Shown here one piece after another: positions 52,987-61,583 of a DNA stretch of 64,000 bases. Below the pieces are notes generated by a model. The model saw only the letters and a list, made by a program, of their open reading frames with translations, did not search any database and was not told where the DNA came from. The DNA is from Tardiphaga alba. Lineage in GTDB: Bacteria > Pseudomonadota > Alphaproteobacteria > Rhizobiales > Xanthobacteraceae. How positions within the stretch are numbered: the first letter of the stretch is position 1; each line of letters begins with the position of its first letter. The position numbers and the translations under genes are program-made. Where the stretch lies: assembly GCF_018279705.1 (NCBI RefSeq), contig NZ_CP036498.1:4543001-4607000 (forward strand), given 5' to 3'.

Positions 52987-53898
52987 ATGACCACACCCGC
53001 ACCGCCGCGTTCGCTGATCAGCTGGTTCGCTAACCAGCCTTATCTCCTGCTCAGCCTGACCTCGCTGTTCTGGGCGGGCAATATCGTGCTTGGGCGCTTT
53101 GTGGCCGGGCATGTGCCGCCCATCACCCTGTCCTGCGTGCGCTGGATCGGCGCGTTCCTGCTGATGCTGCCTTTCGCCTGGACTCCGCTGCGCAAAGACT
53201 GGCCGGTGATCCGCAAGCACATTCCCCTGATGCTCCTGCTGGCCTTGACCGGCTTCGCGGCCAACACCGCCCTCGCTTATGCCGGCCTGCAATATACCCA
53301 GGCGCTCAACGGGCTTCTGATCCAGTCATCAGGCCCGCTCTATGTCGCGCTGTGGTCGCTGATTTTGTTCGGCATCAGACTCTCACTGGTGCAACTGCTC
53401 GGCATCGTGATTTCCATGACCGGTGTGTTCGTCATCCTGCTCCGCGGCGACCTGACGGCGCTGGCCGGCATCGAGATCAACAAAGGCGACGCCATGCTGG
53501 CCGGCGCCTTGCTGGTGTTCGGCATCTACTCCGCCATGATGATCAAGCGACCCGTGACGCACCCGATGTCGCTGATCGCGGTGACCACGGGCTTCGGCGC
53601 GCTGATGACCGTTCCCGTCAGCCTGTGGGAACTCAACGCCGGCCGACCGCTGATCCTCGACACCGTGACGTTCCTGGCCCTGGCCTATGCCGTGATTTTC
53701 CCATCGACTCTGGCCTATCTGTTCTTCAACCGCGGCATTGCACTGATCGGCCCCAACCGGGCAGCGCCGTTCCTGCAGCTGATGCCGGTGTTCGGCTCGG
53801 TGATGGCCATCGCCTTCCTCGGCGAAACGCTGCAGTTGTTTCACCTGACCGGCTATGTCCTGGTCCTCTCCGGCGTGTTCATCGCCTCCCGCCGTTGA
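52987..53898 (+). CDS. EamA/DMT-family transporter (paralogue 2)
   Basis: 303 residues from ATG 52987; ATG 52966 is a possible alternative. NQPYLLLSLTSLFWAGNIVLGRFVAGHVPPITLSCVRWIGAFLLMLPFAW is nearly the same as the opening of the protein at 47290, as is GIALIGPNRAAPFLQLMPVFGSVMAIAFLGETLQLFHLTGY at the end. About ten helices, two EamA repeats. The two genes flank the TonB receptor and chemoreceptor, so they may stem from a local duplication. Substrate unknown. Confidence 0.9.
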   Translation: MTTPAPPRSLISWFANQPYLLLSLTSLFWAGNIVLGRFVAGHVPPITLSCVRWIGAFLLMLPFAWTPLRKDWPVIRKHIPLMLLLALTGFAANTALAYAGLQYTQALNGLLIQSSGPLYVALWSLILFGIRLSLVQLLGIVISMTGVFVILLRGDLTALAGIEINKGDAMLAGALLVFGIYSAMMIKRPVTHPMSLIAVTTGFGALMTVPVSLWELNAGRPLILDTVTFLALAYAVIFPSTLAYLFFNRGIALIGPNRAAPFLQLMPVFGSVMAIAFLGETLQLFHLTGYVLVLSGVFIASRR

Positions 53899-53991
53899 GC
53901 CACAACGCCACAGCCGCAAGGGGATAGCGGCGCACGACGATCGCCCCTATGATCGCGGCGTCGCTTCGCCAGAGAGAACTTCGGGACGCCC

Positions 53992-55491
53992 GTGCGAAAA
54001 CTGTCATTGCCGGTCCGATTGGCTTTGCTCGTCGCGGGCTCGACCCTTCCGCTCATCATCTTCGTCAGTGTGGTCATCTATCGCGGCTATGAGAAAGATC
54101 GCGAGGACGCCGCCACCCGCGTACTCGAAACTGCGCGCAGCCTGCGCATCGTGCTCGACGCCGAAATGCGGCGTATCACCGGCAGTCTCTCCGTCCTGTC
54201 ACTGACGAATTCATTGCGCTCCGGGGATTTCGAGCGCTTCCGCCGGGTCGCCGATGGCTTTCTTGAGCAGTATCCGCCGGGCGGCGCACTGCTGATCGCG
54301 GACCGTGATGGCAAGCAGCTGTTCTCGACCGCCATGAAGGACCTCAGCCAGGCGCCGCCACGCAACAATATGGACGTGGTGCGCAAGGTGTTCGAGACAG
54401 GCAAGCCCGTGTTCTCAAATCTGTTTCTCGGCTCCGTCATCAACAAACAGATCCTGACGGTGGAAGTCCCGGCCATCGTCGATGGTCAGGTCGTCTATAA
54501 CATTTCCTTCGCACCACCGATGGCGATGTTCCAGACGATGCTGGAAAAGCAGCGTCCGAATGACGATTGGACGATCGCCATCTTCGATGCCGACGGCATC
54601 AATTTCGCGCGCGCACCGAATCCGGAAGAAACGATCGGCAAGCGCGCATCGCCGACCTTGTTCGCACAGATGTCGAAGGCATCGGAAGCGAACTTCGAGA
54701 CGATATCGCTTGAGGGCGTGCCCCTGATCACGGCGGTCGCCCGCTCGTCGACATCGGGATGGATGGTCGCATCGGGTATTGCGACGAGTTCATTGATCTC
54801 GCCGCTATGGCGCAATCTTGCCATCACGATTTCCGTCGGCATATTGCTGATGCTCGTGGGTGTCGCATTCGCATTGAGGATGGCGAATGCCATCGCGCGC
54901 GGCGAGACGCTGCAGGCCTTGCTGGTGGAAGAGCTCAATCATCGCGTCAAGAACACGCTGGCGGTGCTGCAGGCGATCGCGAGCCAGACCTTCCGCAGCG
55001 CCACCAAGTCCGAACGCGAAGCATTCGATGGCCGGCTCGGCGCGCTGTCGCGCGCGCATGATCTGCTCAGCCACGAAAAATGGGTCGGCGCCGGGGTGCA
55101 TGACGTGGTCAACCGCGTGCTGGAGCCATATTCCGTGCTGGGGACATCGCGCATCAGCATCAATGGTCCCAAGGTCCCGCTGTCGCCGCCGCGCGCGGTG
55201 ATGATGTCGATGATCCTGCACGAGATCGCGACCAATGCGGCGAAATACGGTGCACTTTCGAACGACACCGGCCGGATCAGCATCGACTGGCATCTGCAAC
55301 CGGACGCAGCGGAGCAGAAGCTGCAGATGAGCTGGGTCGAATCCGGCGGCCCCAGGGTTTCAGCCCCCACGCGCAGGGGATTTGGCTCAAAGCTGATCGA
55401 GCGCGGGGCCCGCGACCAGCTTGGTGGCAGCGCCACCGCCGACTTCCTGCCCACGGGGGTCGTCTATAGCATCGAGTGTTCGCTGCCTTGA
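53992..55491 (+). CDS. membrane-bound HWE-family sensor histidine kinase
   Basis: 499 residues from GTG 53992. Helix 1 at 9-30, an extracellular Cache-like sensor at 35-265, helix 2 at 273-295. The HWE module has phosphoacceptor His317 in EELNHRVKNTLAVLQAIASQTFR, an N-box HEIATNAAKYGALS (410-423), the WVESGGP motif (448-454) that names the family, and GFGSKLIERGARDQLGG. No response regulator gene is adjacent; HWE kinases often signal through stand-alone regulators or the general stress pathway. The Bug-type binding protein follows 133 bases later. Confidence 0.9.
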   Translation: MRKLSLPVRLALLVAGSTLPLIIFVSVVIYRGYEKDREDAATRVLETARSLRIVLDAEMRRITGSLSVLSLTNSLRSGDFERFRRVADGFLEQYPPGGALLIADRDGKQLFSTAMKDLSQAPPRNNMDVVRKVFETGKPVFSNLFLGSVINKQILTVEVPAIVDGQVVYNISFAPPMAMFQTMLEKQRPNDDWTIAIFDADGINFARAPNPEETIGKRASPTLFAQMSKASEANFETISLEGVPLITAVARSSTSGWMVASGIATSSLISPLWRNLAITISVGILLMLVGVAFALRMANAIARGETLQALLVEELNHRVKNTLAVLQAIASQTFRSATKSEREAFDGRLGALSRAHDLLSHEKWVGAGVHDVVNRVLEPYSVLGTSRISINGPKVPLSPPRAVMMSMILHEIATNAAKYGALSNDTGRISIDWHLQPDAAEQKLQMSWVESGGPRVSAPTRRGFGSKLIERGARDQLGGSATADFLPTGVVYSIECSLP

Positions 55492-55624
55492 CGCACAGCG
55501 CTCTGGTCGAAGCGCGCGAACACGTAACGATAGTGGTTTCCTTTCCGCTTCCGCAGACCGGCAAGCTCGGCTAGTTTGTTTCCAACAAACCAGCCAGCAA
55601 GGCTGTTTCAAGGAGAGGAACTAC

Positions 55625-56611
55625 ATGATCGGACTTCGCGTATCTCGTCGTATTGCAGGCGCAGCGATGGCGGCAGCCCTGCTCGGCGTCGCCACCGGTG
55701 CATGGGCGCAGAGCGCCGGCTATCCGAACCGGCCGATCACGCTGGTGCTGCCTTTCGCGGCCGGCAGCGGCACGGACACGACGACGCGCCTGATTGCCAA
55801 GGAACTGGGCACGGCCCTCAACACGACCACCGTGATCGACAACAAGGCGGGTGCCAATGGCTCCATCGCTGCCAGCTTCGTCGCCCGCGCGCCTGCAGAT
55901 GGTTACACGCTGTTCGTGACCACCAACACGACGCATTCGGCGAATCCGTATCTGCTCAAGAACATGACCTATGATCCGATCAAGGATTTCACGCCGATCG
56001 CCCGCACTGGCGACCTGCCCTTCATGCTGGTGATCAATCCGGAGATTCCGGCCAATTCGGTGGAAGAGCTGATCGCGCTCGTGAAGAAGAACCCCGGCAA
56101 GTATACTTACGCCAGCGGCAGCTCATCCGCGATCGTCTCCGGCGCCACTTTCGCGCGACTTGCCGGCCTCGACATGCTCCACGTGCCCTATAAGAGCTCG
56201 CCCCCCGCAATGACCGACGTCATCGCCGGCCGCGTCAGCATGATGTTCACCGACGTTCCCACCGGTCTCCCGCATGTGAATGCCAAGACGCTGAAAGCGC
56301 TGGCGGTCACGACCAAGTATCGCTCCAAGATCATGCCCGACCTGCCGACCATGGACGAAGCAGGCGTCAAGGGTTTCGACGTCACCTCCTGGCAGGGTTA
56401 TCTCGGCCCGGCCAATCTGCCGAAGGATATCGTCGTCAAGCTCAATGCCGAGATCCGCAAGATCGTCGAGCGCCCTGACATTCAGAAAGAACTTGCCGGC
56501 CGCGGTATGGAAGCCTTTTCCGGCACGCCAGAGCAATTCGATGCGTTCCTGAAGGAGCAGCTCGTCGTGTGGAAGAACCTCGTCGAAGGCGCCGGCATCG
56601 AAAAGCAATAA
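55625..56611 (+). CDS. tripartite tricarboxylate transporter (Bug/TctC) substrate-binding protein
   Basis: 328 residues from ATG 55625, with AGGAGAGG upstream. Signal peptide to about ALLGVATGAWA|Q, then YPNRPITLVLPFAAGSGTDTTTRLIAKEL, the Bug opening, and PPAMTDVIAGRVSMMFTDVPTGLPHV. Binds carboxylates in the periplasm. No TctA/TctB membrane genes adjoin it, which is usual for the large orphan Bug families. It may feed ligand information to the neighbouring kinase; inference only. Confidence 0.93.
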   Translation: MIGLRVSRRIAGAAMAAALLGVATGAWAQSAGYPNRPITLVLPFAAGSGTDTTTRLIAKELGTALNTTTVIDNKAGANGSIAASFVARAPADGYTLFVTTNTTHSANPYLLKNMTYDPIKDFTPIARTGDLPFMLVINPEIPANSVEELIALVKKNPGKYTYASGSSSAIVSGATFARLAGLDMLHVPYKSSPPAMTDVIAGRVSMMFTDVPTGLPHVNAKTLKALAVTTKYRSKIMPDLPTMDEAGVKGFDVTSWQGYLGPANLPKDIVVKLNAEIRKIVERPDIQKELAGRGMEAFSGTPEQFDAFLKEQLVVWKNLVEGAGIEKQ

Positions 56612-56630
56612 GCAGTCGTCGCCAGCTTTT

Positions 56631-56656
56631 GTCGTCCCCGCGCAGGCGGGGACGAC
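56631..56656. terminator. bidirectional hairpin GTCGTCCCCGC
   Basis: GTCGTCCCCGC (56631-56641) and GCGGGGACGAC (56646-56656) are perfect 11-bp arms with a 4-base loop, between converging genes. T residues flank it only on the left (56627-56630), so it is better placed to end the leftward hydrolase gene. It also belongs to a dispersed hairpin family. Confidence 0.6.
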
Positions 56657-56660
56657 ACCC

Positions 56661-57716
56661 CTACAATCCCAGGAACTTGAACGGCGGCGCGTCCTTGAAC
56701 TGCGCCGTCGCATCTCCGGAATAGGTGTGGTTCTGGTCTTCACCGAGATCGAGCTTCTTGACCTTCCCGGTCTCCACCGAAAAATCCATCTTCTTCAGAT
56801 CGACCCAGAACGTGTTCGGCGTCAGCGCGGACTCGAAGAAATAGAGTTTGCGGGCATGATCCACGACCGTGCGCCAGCGCGTCGATGAGATGTTCGGCTG
56901 ATCCGGCGTGGTGATCCCGTAAGGCACCGACACGTTCCGGATCACGCTGAACACGCTGGCAAGGGCACGGTTCGCGTTCTCGTCTTTCGGGATCGCATTC
57001 ACATAGAACGACGCCCGCGCAAAACGGTCGGCTGCGCGATTGGTGCCGGGCAGGAACGTGGTGCCGCCGATCTGCTTCCAATAGCTGTTGAGCGCGAGCT
57101 GCTCGTCATAAATGGGCGAATTGGTCATCACCTGATACTGCCGTCCGTGATGGATGACCTGCTTGCCCTTGATATATTCGACGATGGCGCTGTCGCCCGA
57201 CGCATCGGACATCGACAGATGCAACGTGGCCAGACGCTGTTCGCCTGGCACTGCATCGGTCACGATGACAAACGGCTCCTTCTCCAGCGCCGCGACCGCT
57301 TCCGCCACGGTGGCAAAATTGTCGAGCACATATTGCGCCCAGGCTGCGATGGTGAGCCCCGGCTTGCTCTGGTCCAGTTTCGGATATTCGGATTCGACCA
57401 GCCATAGCAGATTGGCATTCAAGCCGGCTTCATTGACGCCATCGGTGGTCGAGATGTCGTAACCGGTCGCAACCACGCTGCCATATTTCGCAGTCCACTT
57501 GACGGAGTTCGGGCCGGCTTCGCCCGACCGCGCGATGCCGCGCGGAAGGATCCAGAGATTGGTGCGCACATCGGTCTTCCAGTCCATCGACCGCGCCGTG
57601 ACCACCTGGCCATTCGCCCCGTGATAAACCAATCGCGTGCAGGCGTCCGCCGTCGTCTGGGCGGTCAGTGTCAGGCAGAGCACCGCGGAAAAGAACGTGC
57701 GCAGACGTGCAATCAT
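56661..57716 (-). CDS. exported linear amide C-N hydrolase (choloylglycine hydrolase family)
   Basis: 351 residues from ATG 57716, with GGAGAGACC upstream. The signal peptide ends ADA and the next residue is Cys (CTRLVYHGANGQVVTARSMDWKTD), the N-terminal nucleophile of Ntn hydrolases in this family. Signal cleavage would thus expose the catalytic Cys. Other family residues: Arg in TARSMDW, DGVNEAGLNANLLWL, and Asn in TNSPIYDEQ. Penicillin V acylase, bile-salt hydrolase or N-acyl-homoserine-lactone acylase activities are known; which applies is unclear. Confidence 0.88.
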   Translation of the reverse strand: MIARLRTFFSAVLCLTLTAQTTADACTRLVYHGANGQVVTARSMDWKTDVRTNLWILPRGIARSGEAGPNSVKWTAKYGSVVATGYDISTTDGVNEAGLNANLLWLVESEYPKLDQSKPGLTIAAWAQYVLDNFATVAEAVAALEKEPFVIVTDAVPGEQRLATLHLSMSDASGDSAIVEYIKGKQVIHHGRQYQVMTNSPIYDEQLALNSYWKQIGGTTFLPGTNRAADRFARASFYVNAIPKDENANRALASVFSVIRNVSVPYGITTPDQPNISSTRWRTVVDHARKLYFFESALTPNTFWVDLKKMDFSVETGKVKKLDLGEDQNHTYSGDATAQFKDAPPFKFLGL

Positions 57717-57967
57717 GATGGTCTCTCCGAGCGCGACGTTTTTCAATCGCGGGTATGGACGTTGCCACGTCTCAGGAACACGATCCAGCTCTCCAGCCTT
57801 GAACGCCTCGGCCGCTTTGACCGCCCTGCCCAACCCGCAGGCATGGCGACCGGATGTCGCAGTGATTTCCCCTGCTGTCATCTTCCCTTCATGGAACTGT
57901 CGCCTCAGCGTAACCGCCGATCTTCAGAACACCGCGCGTGGTCCCCACCCCTCTCAGGAGACAATCC

Positions 57968-59323
57968 ATGCGCAGCACTTTGCTCTGCTCCGTCGCTTCC
58001 CTCGTCCTGCTTTCCACTGCCGCTTTCGCGCAATCGGAAGGTGAATTCCCCGCCAAGCTTGCCGGCCACGCCGTGCTGCCGGCCTCCTCGACCATCGAGG
58101 CACCTGCCGATGCGCCGAGCGACCTGAAGACCTCCGGCAAATACACCACCGGCAAGCGCGTCGATAAGCTTGGCAGCGTGATGGGCAAGTCCAAGGAACG
58201 CGACACCGGCATCTCCCTGCCGATGAAGGGCCAGCCGCTGCAGGGCCATTCCGGCATCAAGACCATGCCCGATGGTTCGTTTTGGGTGCTGACCGACAAC
58301 GGCGCCGGCTCGCGCGCCAACTCGCCCGACTACATGATCTATCTGAACCGCCACAAGATCGACTGGAAGAGCGGCAAGATCGAGAAGCAGGAAACCGTGT
58401 TCCTGCACGATCCCGACAAGAAGGTGCCGTTCCGCATCGTCCATGAAGACACCGCCAAGCGCTACCTGACCGGCGCCGATGTCGATACCGAAGGCTTCCA
58501 GATCGTCGGCGACAATTTCTGGATCGGCGAAGAATTCGGCCCCTACATCATCAAGGCCGACAAGACCGGCAAGGTGCTCGAAGTGTTCGAGACCATGGCT
58601 GACGGCAAGCCGGTTCGCTCGCCGGATCATTGGCAGGTCGCGACGCCGGGCGCACCGGGTGCCAGCTACACCAATGTGAACCTGAAGCGCTCGAAGGGCT
58701 ATGAAGGCTTCGCCGCCTCGAAGGATGGCAAGTTCCTCTACGGCCTGCTCGAAGGCCCGCTGTGGGATACCGAGAAGAAGGATTGGGAAAAGGTCGATGG
58801 CAAGGAAGCCGCCCGCATTCTCGAATTTGACGTGGCCGCCCAGAAGTTCACCGGCCGGTTCTGGCACTATGTGTTCGAGACCAATGGCAATGCCATCGGC
58901 GACTTCAACATGATCACCGCCGACAACGGCCTGATCATCGAGCGTGACGACGGCGAAGGCACCAAGGACAAGGCCTGCGCCGACGGCAAGCGCGGCACCG
59001 ACTGCTTCCCTGACCTGCCGAAGCTGAAGCGCGTCTACAAGATCGAAATGAACGACAGCAATGTCGGCAAGCCCGTCCGCAAGGTCGGCTTCATCGATCT
59101 CCTGAAGATCCAGGACCCGAACAAGCTGGCGAAGAAGCCGCTGAACGACGGCGTGCTCCAGTTCCCGTTCTTCACCATCGAGAACGTCGATCAGGTCGAT
59201 GCCACGCACATCATCGTCGGCAACGACAACAACCTGCCGTTCTCGTCGAGCCGCGATCCGAACAAGGCCGACGACAACGAATTCGTCCTGCTCGAAGTCG
59301 CCGATTTCCTGAAGGCGAAGTAA
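57968..59323 (+). CDS. exported esterase-like/phytase-like protein (PF13449 type)
   Basis: 451 residues from ATG 57968, with AGGAGACAA in front. Sec signal MRSTLLCSVASLVLLSTAAFAQ. The mature protein is a propeller with HSGIKTMPDGSFWVLTDNGAGSRANSPDYMIYL, TGADVDTEGFQIVGDNFWIGEEFGPYI and VNLKRSKGYEGFAASKDGKFLYGLLEGPL, the pattern of the 'esterase-like activity of phytase' family. Glu/Asp pairs in DTEGF and GEEFGP may bind Ca2+. Phosphate- or ester-releasing role in the periplasm is assumed from the family. A terminator follows. Confidence 0.9.
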   Translation: MRSTLLCSVASLVLLSTAAFAQSEGEFPAKLAGHAVLPASSTIEAPADAPSDLKTSGKYTTGKRVDKLGSVMGKSKERDTGISLPMKGQPLQGHSGIKTMPDGSFWVLTDNGAGSRANSPDYMIYLNRHKIDWKSGKIEKQETVFLHDPDKKVPFRIVHEDTAKRYLTGADVDTEGFQIVGDNFWIGEEFGPYIIKADKTGKVLEVFETMADGKPVRSPDHWQVATPGAPGASYTNVNLKRSKGYEGFAASKDGKFLYGLLEGPLWDTEKKDWEKVDGKEAARILEFDVAAQKFTGRFWHYVFETNGNAIGDFNMITADNGLIIERDDGEGTKDKACADGKRGTDCFPDLPKLKRVYKIEMNDSNVGKPVRKVGFIDLLKIQDPNKLAKKPLNDGVLQFPFFTIENVDQVDATHIIVGNDNNLPFSSSRDPNKADDNEFVLLEVADFLKAK

Positions 59324-59350
59324 GCCTGTCTCGGCATAGCCTGAAACGCG

Positions 59351-59380
59351 AAAGCCCTCCCGCAAGGGAGGGCTTTTTGT
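59351..59380 (+). terminator. rho-independent terminator after the phytase-like gene
   Basis: AAAGCCCTCCC (59351-59361), GCAA loop, GGGAGGGCTTTTT (59366-59378), a perfect stem with T runs continuing to 59386. Confidence 0.93.
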
Positions 59381-59387
59381 TTTTTAC

Positions 59388-59575
59388 TTCTCCCTCCCCC
59401 AAGCGGCGAAGCCGCGCAGTGGGGAGGGTGGCGCGTAGCGCCGGGTGGGGTCTTTCCCCACGTGACGTCGGAGTTTGTGGAAACACCCCACCCGTCTCGC
59501 CCGCCCAAGCGAAGCTTCGCTTCGCCAAGGCGGTCGATCCACCCTCCCCATTCGCTTCGCTCCGGGGAGGGAAAA
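59388..59575. repeat. CCCTCCCC intergenic hairpin cluster
   Basis: CTCCCTCCCCC at 59388 and GGGGAGGGTGG at 59423 form one unit, GCGAAGC/GCTTCGC pairs lie in the middle, and CCACCCTCCCC (59540) with GGGGAGGGAAAAG (59562) makes another. These fill the space between the terminator and the chemoreceptor stop; no gene is supported. Confidence 0.6.
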
Positions 59576-59578
59576 GAA

Positions 59579-61267
59579 CTACGCCGCCCTGACCTTGGCC
59601 AGAAACTCATCCACCGCCTTGCTCAGAATGCCCGACTGGCCATCGAGCTCCTTCGCGCTCGCCAGCACCGCGCCCGCGGCCTGGCCGGTGGCTTCCGCGG
59701 CGGAGCTGACGCCGCCGATATGTTTGTTCACCTCGTTGGAACCAGCCGCGACCGACTGAATGTTACGCGCAATCTCCTGGGTCGCCGCACCCTGCTCTTC
59801 CACGGCCGAGGAAATGGTGGTGGTGATCTGGCTCATTTGCGCGATCGTGCTGGTGATGGCATTGATCGAGCTGACCGCTTCGCTAGTCGAGGCCTGCATC
59901 GCTGCGACCTGCGCCGAGATTTCCTCGGTGGCTTTCGCCGTCTGGCTCGCCAGGGCCTTCACTTCCGATGCGACGACCGCAAAGCCTCGCCCGGACTCAC
60001 CGGCACGTGCCGCCTCGATGGTGGCGTTGAGCGCCAGCAGATTGGTCTGCGATGCGATGCTGTGAATGAGCTGAACGACTTCGCCGATTTTCTCGGCACC
60101 GCTGGAGAGTTGCTGCACGGTCGCGTTGGTGCGCTCCGCATCACCCACGGCCTTGCTGGCGATCTCGCTGGAGGCTGCGACCTGACGCAACACTTCGCTC
60201 ACCGAGGCCGACAGTTCTTCGGCAGCGGCCGCAACCGTGCTGACATTGTCGGACGAGCGCGCTGACGCCGCACCGACCGTCGAGGCACGCGAGCTCGCGT
60301 CGCTGGCCGTTGCCGTCATCGACTGCGCCGTGCCCTGCATGCCCGCAGCAGCGCTCGATACCGAGCGGACGATGCCGTTCACGCTACGCTCGAAATCGTC
60401 GGCCAGGCTTTCCATCGTCGCGCGACGTTCGGCGGCGGCCTTTGCCTGCGTTTCCGCCTCGATCTTGTCGAGACCGCGAATGCGCAATGCATTGTCCTTG
60501 AACACCTGGACCGTCGCCGCCATGGCGCCGATTTCGTCGTGGCGATCGACCTCCGGAATTGCTGCATCCAGCGCGCCATCGGCGAGGCCGCGCATCCGCG
60601 CCGCGAGGCGGCCGAGCGGCGCGGTGATGCTGCGACCGATCATCCAGGCCAGCAGCCCCAGCGTCACGATCACGGCCAGTGCCGCGATCATCACGGTGCG
60701 CGCGCTGCTCCACACCTGCGCCTGCAAATCGTCGATATAGACGCCAGTGCCGATCACCCAGCCCCATGGCTCGAAGCCAACCACGTAAGACAGTTTCGGC
60801 TGCGGCGCTTCCTTGCCGGGCTTGGGCCACAGATAGTCGACGAACCCAGCCTTCTGCGTCTTCACGACGTCGGTGAAATCGACAAACAGCCGCTTGCCGT
60901 TCGGATCCTTGTTGCCCGAGAGATCCGCGCCATTCAGCTCCGGCTTGATCGGATGCATCACCATTTTCGGATGCATGTCGTTGATCCAGAAGTAATCGTC
61001 GGCGCCGTAACGCAGCTTGCCGATACGCGCGGCGGCAGTTTTGCGCGCCGCCTCATCGCTCGCGGCGCCGCGCTGAACGGTGGCGTATTCCTCCTGCGCG
61101 ATACCGAGTGCGAGTTGCGTCAGATGCGTGAGCTCACTCTGGCGCTGCTGCTTGAGTGAGTCTCCAAGGGTCGAAAGCTGCATCCAGGCCAAACCGGCAA
61201 TGCCACAGAAGCACAGGCCGATGATGCTGTAGATGCGCAGACCGATGGAGAATTTGAGACGATGCAT
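59579..61267 (-). CDS. methyl-accepting chemotaxis protein, sCache_2 type (tandem copy 1)
   Basis: 562 residues. Helix 1 at 12-32, an sCache_2 sensor (40-190) with [29 protein letters not shown] and [12 protein letters not shown] ... [23 protein letters not shown], helix 2 at about 195-215, HAMP, and the signalling tip [45 protein letters not shown]. The C-terminus ends EFLAKVRAA. sCache_2 sensors bind small carboxylates. The signalling half is almost the same as the next gene upstream. Confidence 0.95.
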   Translation of the reverse strand: MHRLKFSIGLRIYSIIGLCFCGIAGLAWMQLSTLGDSLKQQRQSELTHLTQLALGIAQEEYATVQRGAASDEAARKTAAARIGKLRYGADDYFWINDMHPKMVMHPIKPELNGADLSGNKDPNGKRLFVDFTDVVKTQKAGFVDYLWPKPGKEAPQPKLSYVVGFEPWGWVIGTGVYIDDLQAQVWSSARTVMIAALAVIVTLGLLAWMIGRSITAPLGRLAARMRGLADGALDAAIPEVDRHDEIGAMAATVQVFKDNALRIRGLDKIEAETQAKAAAERRATMESLADDFERSVNGIVRSVSSAAAGMQGTAQSMTATASDASSRASTVGAASARSSDNVSTVAAAAEELSASVSEVLRQVAASSEIASKAVGDAERTNATVQQLSSGAEKIGEVVQLIHSIASQTNLLALNATIEAARAGESGRGFAVVASEVKALASQTAKATEEISAQVAAMQASTSEAVSSINAITSTIAQMSQITTTISSAVEEQGAATQEIARNIQSVAAGSNEVNKHIGGVSSAAEATGQAAGAVLASAKELDGQSGILSKAVDEFLAKVRAA

Positions 61268-61583
61268 AGGAAATTTCCGCCCGATGAAACTGATTAATAT
61301 CAGCGCAACATTGCAGGGGACGGTTTCCAGTTCATGAACTCATTCTGCAGGACGCAACGCAGCGCCCGTGCCTCAATACCGGCGGACAATATATTTAACT
61401 ACCACAGGTAAGCCCGCACCGAATTGATGCTGGTTTGCCACCCGGAGCAGCGCATCGATGCTGCAATAGGACGCACCTCGCGCCAAGGACACTGACCACT
61501 GAACAAGGCTCGAAACGCAAAAGCCCTCCACATGGGAGGGCTTTCGATTCGTGAAGTGATGTCCGCGAGCGGCGGCAAAAGCC
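61268..61583. other. gap between tandem chemoreceptors (316 bp)
   Basis: No gene is supported. CTGAT-TAAT-ATCAG (61290-61303) is a small palindrome about 25 bases upstream of the left chemoreceptor. The right part holds the terminator of the other receptor, listed separately. Confidence 0.5.
61519..61545 (-). terminator. rho-independent terminator of the chemoreceptor at 61584
   Basis: On the minus strand AAAGCCCTCC, then a loop, then GGAGGGCTTTT; the same stem sequence as the terminator at 59351, so the two copies share terminator sequence as well. Confidence 0.85.

Noticed and set aside
57905..59365. A 486-codon minus-strand frame opposite the phytase-like gene
   Set aside because: Shadow frame. 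The plus-strand product has a signal peptide, ribosome site and family motifs.
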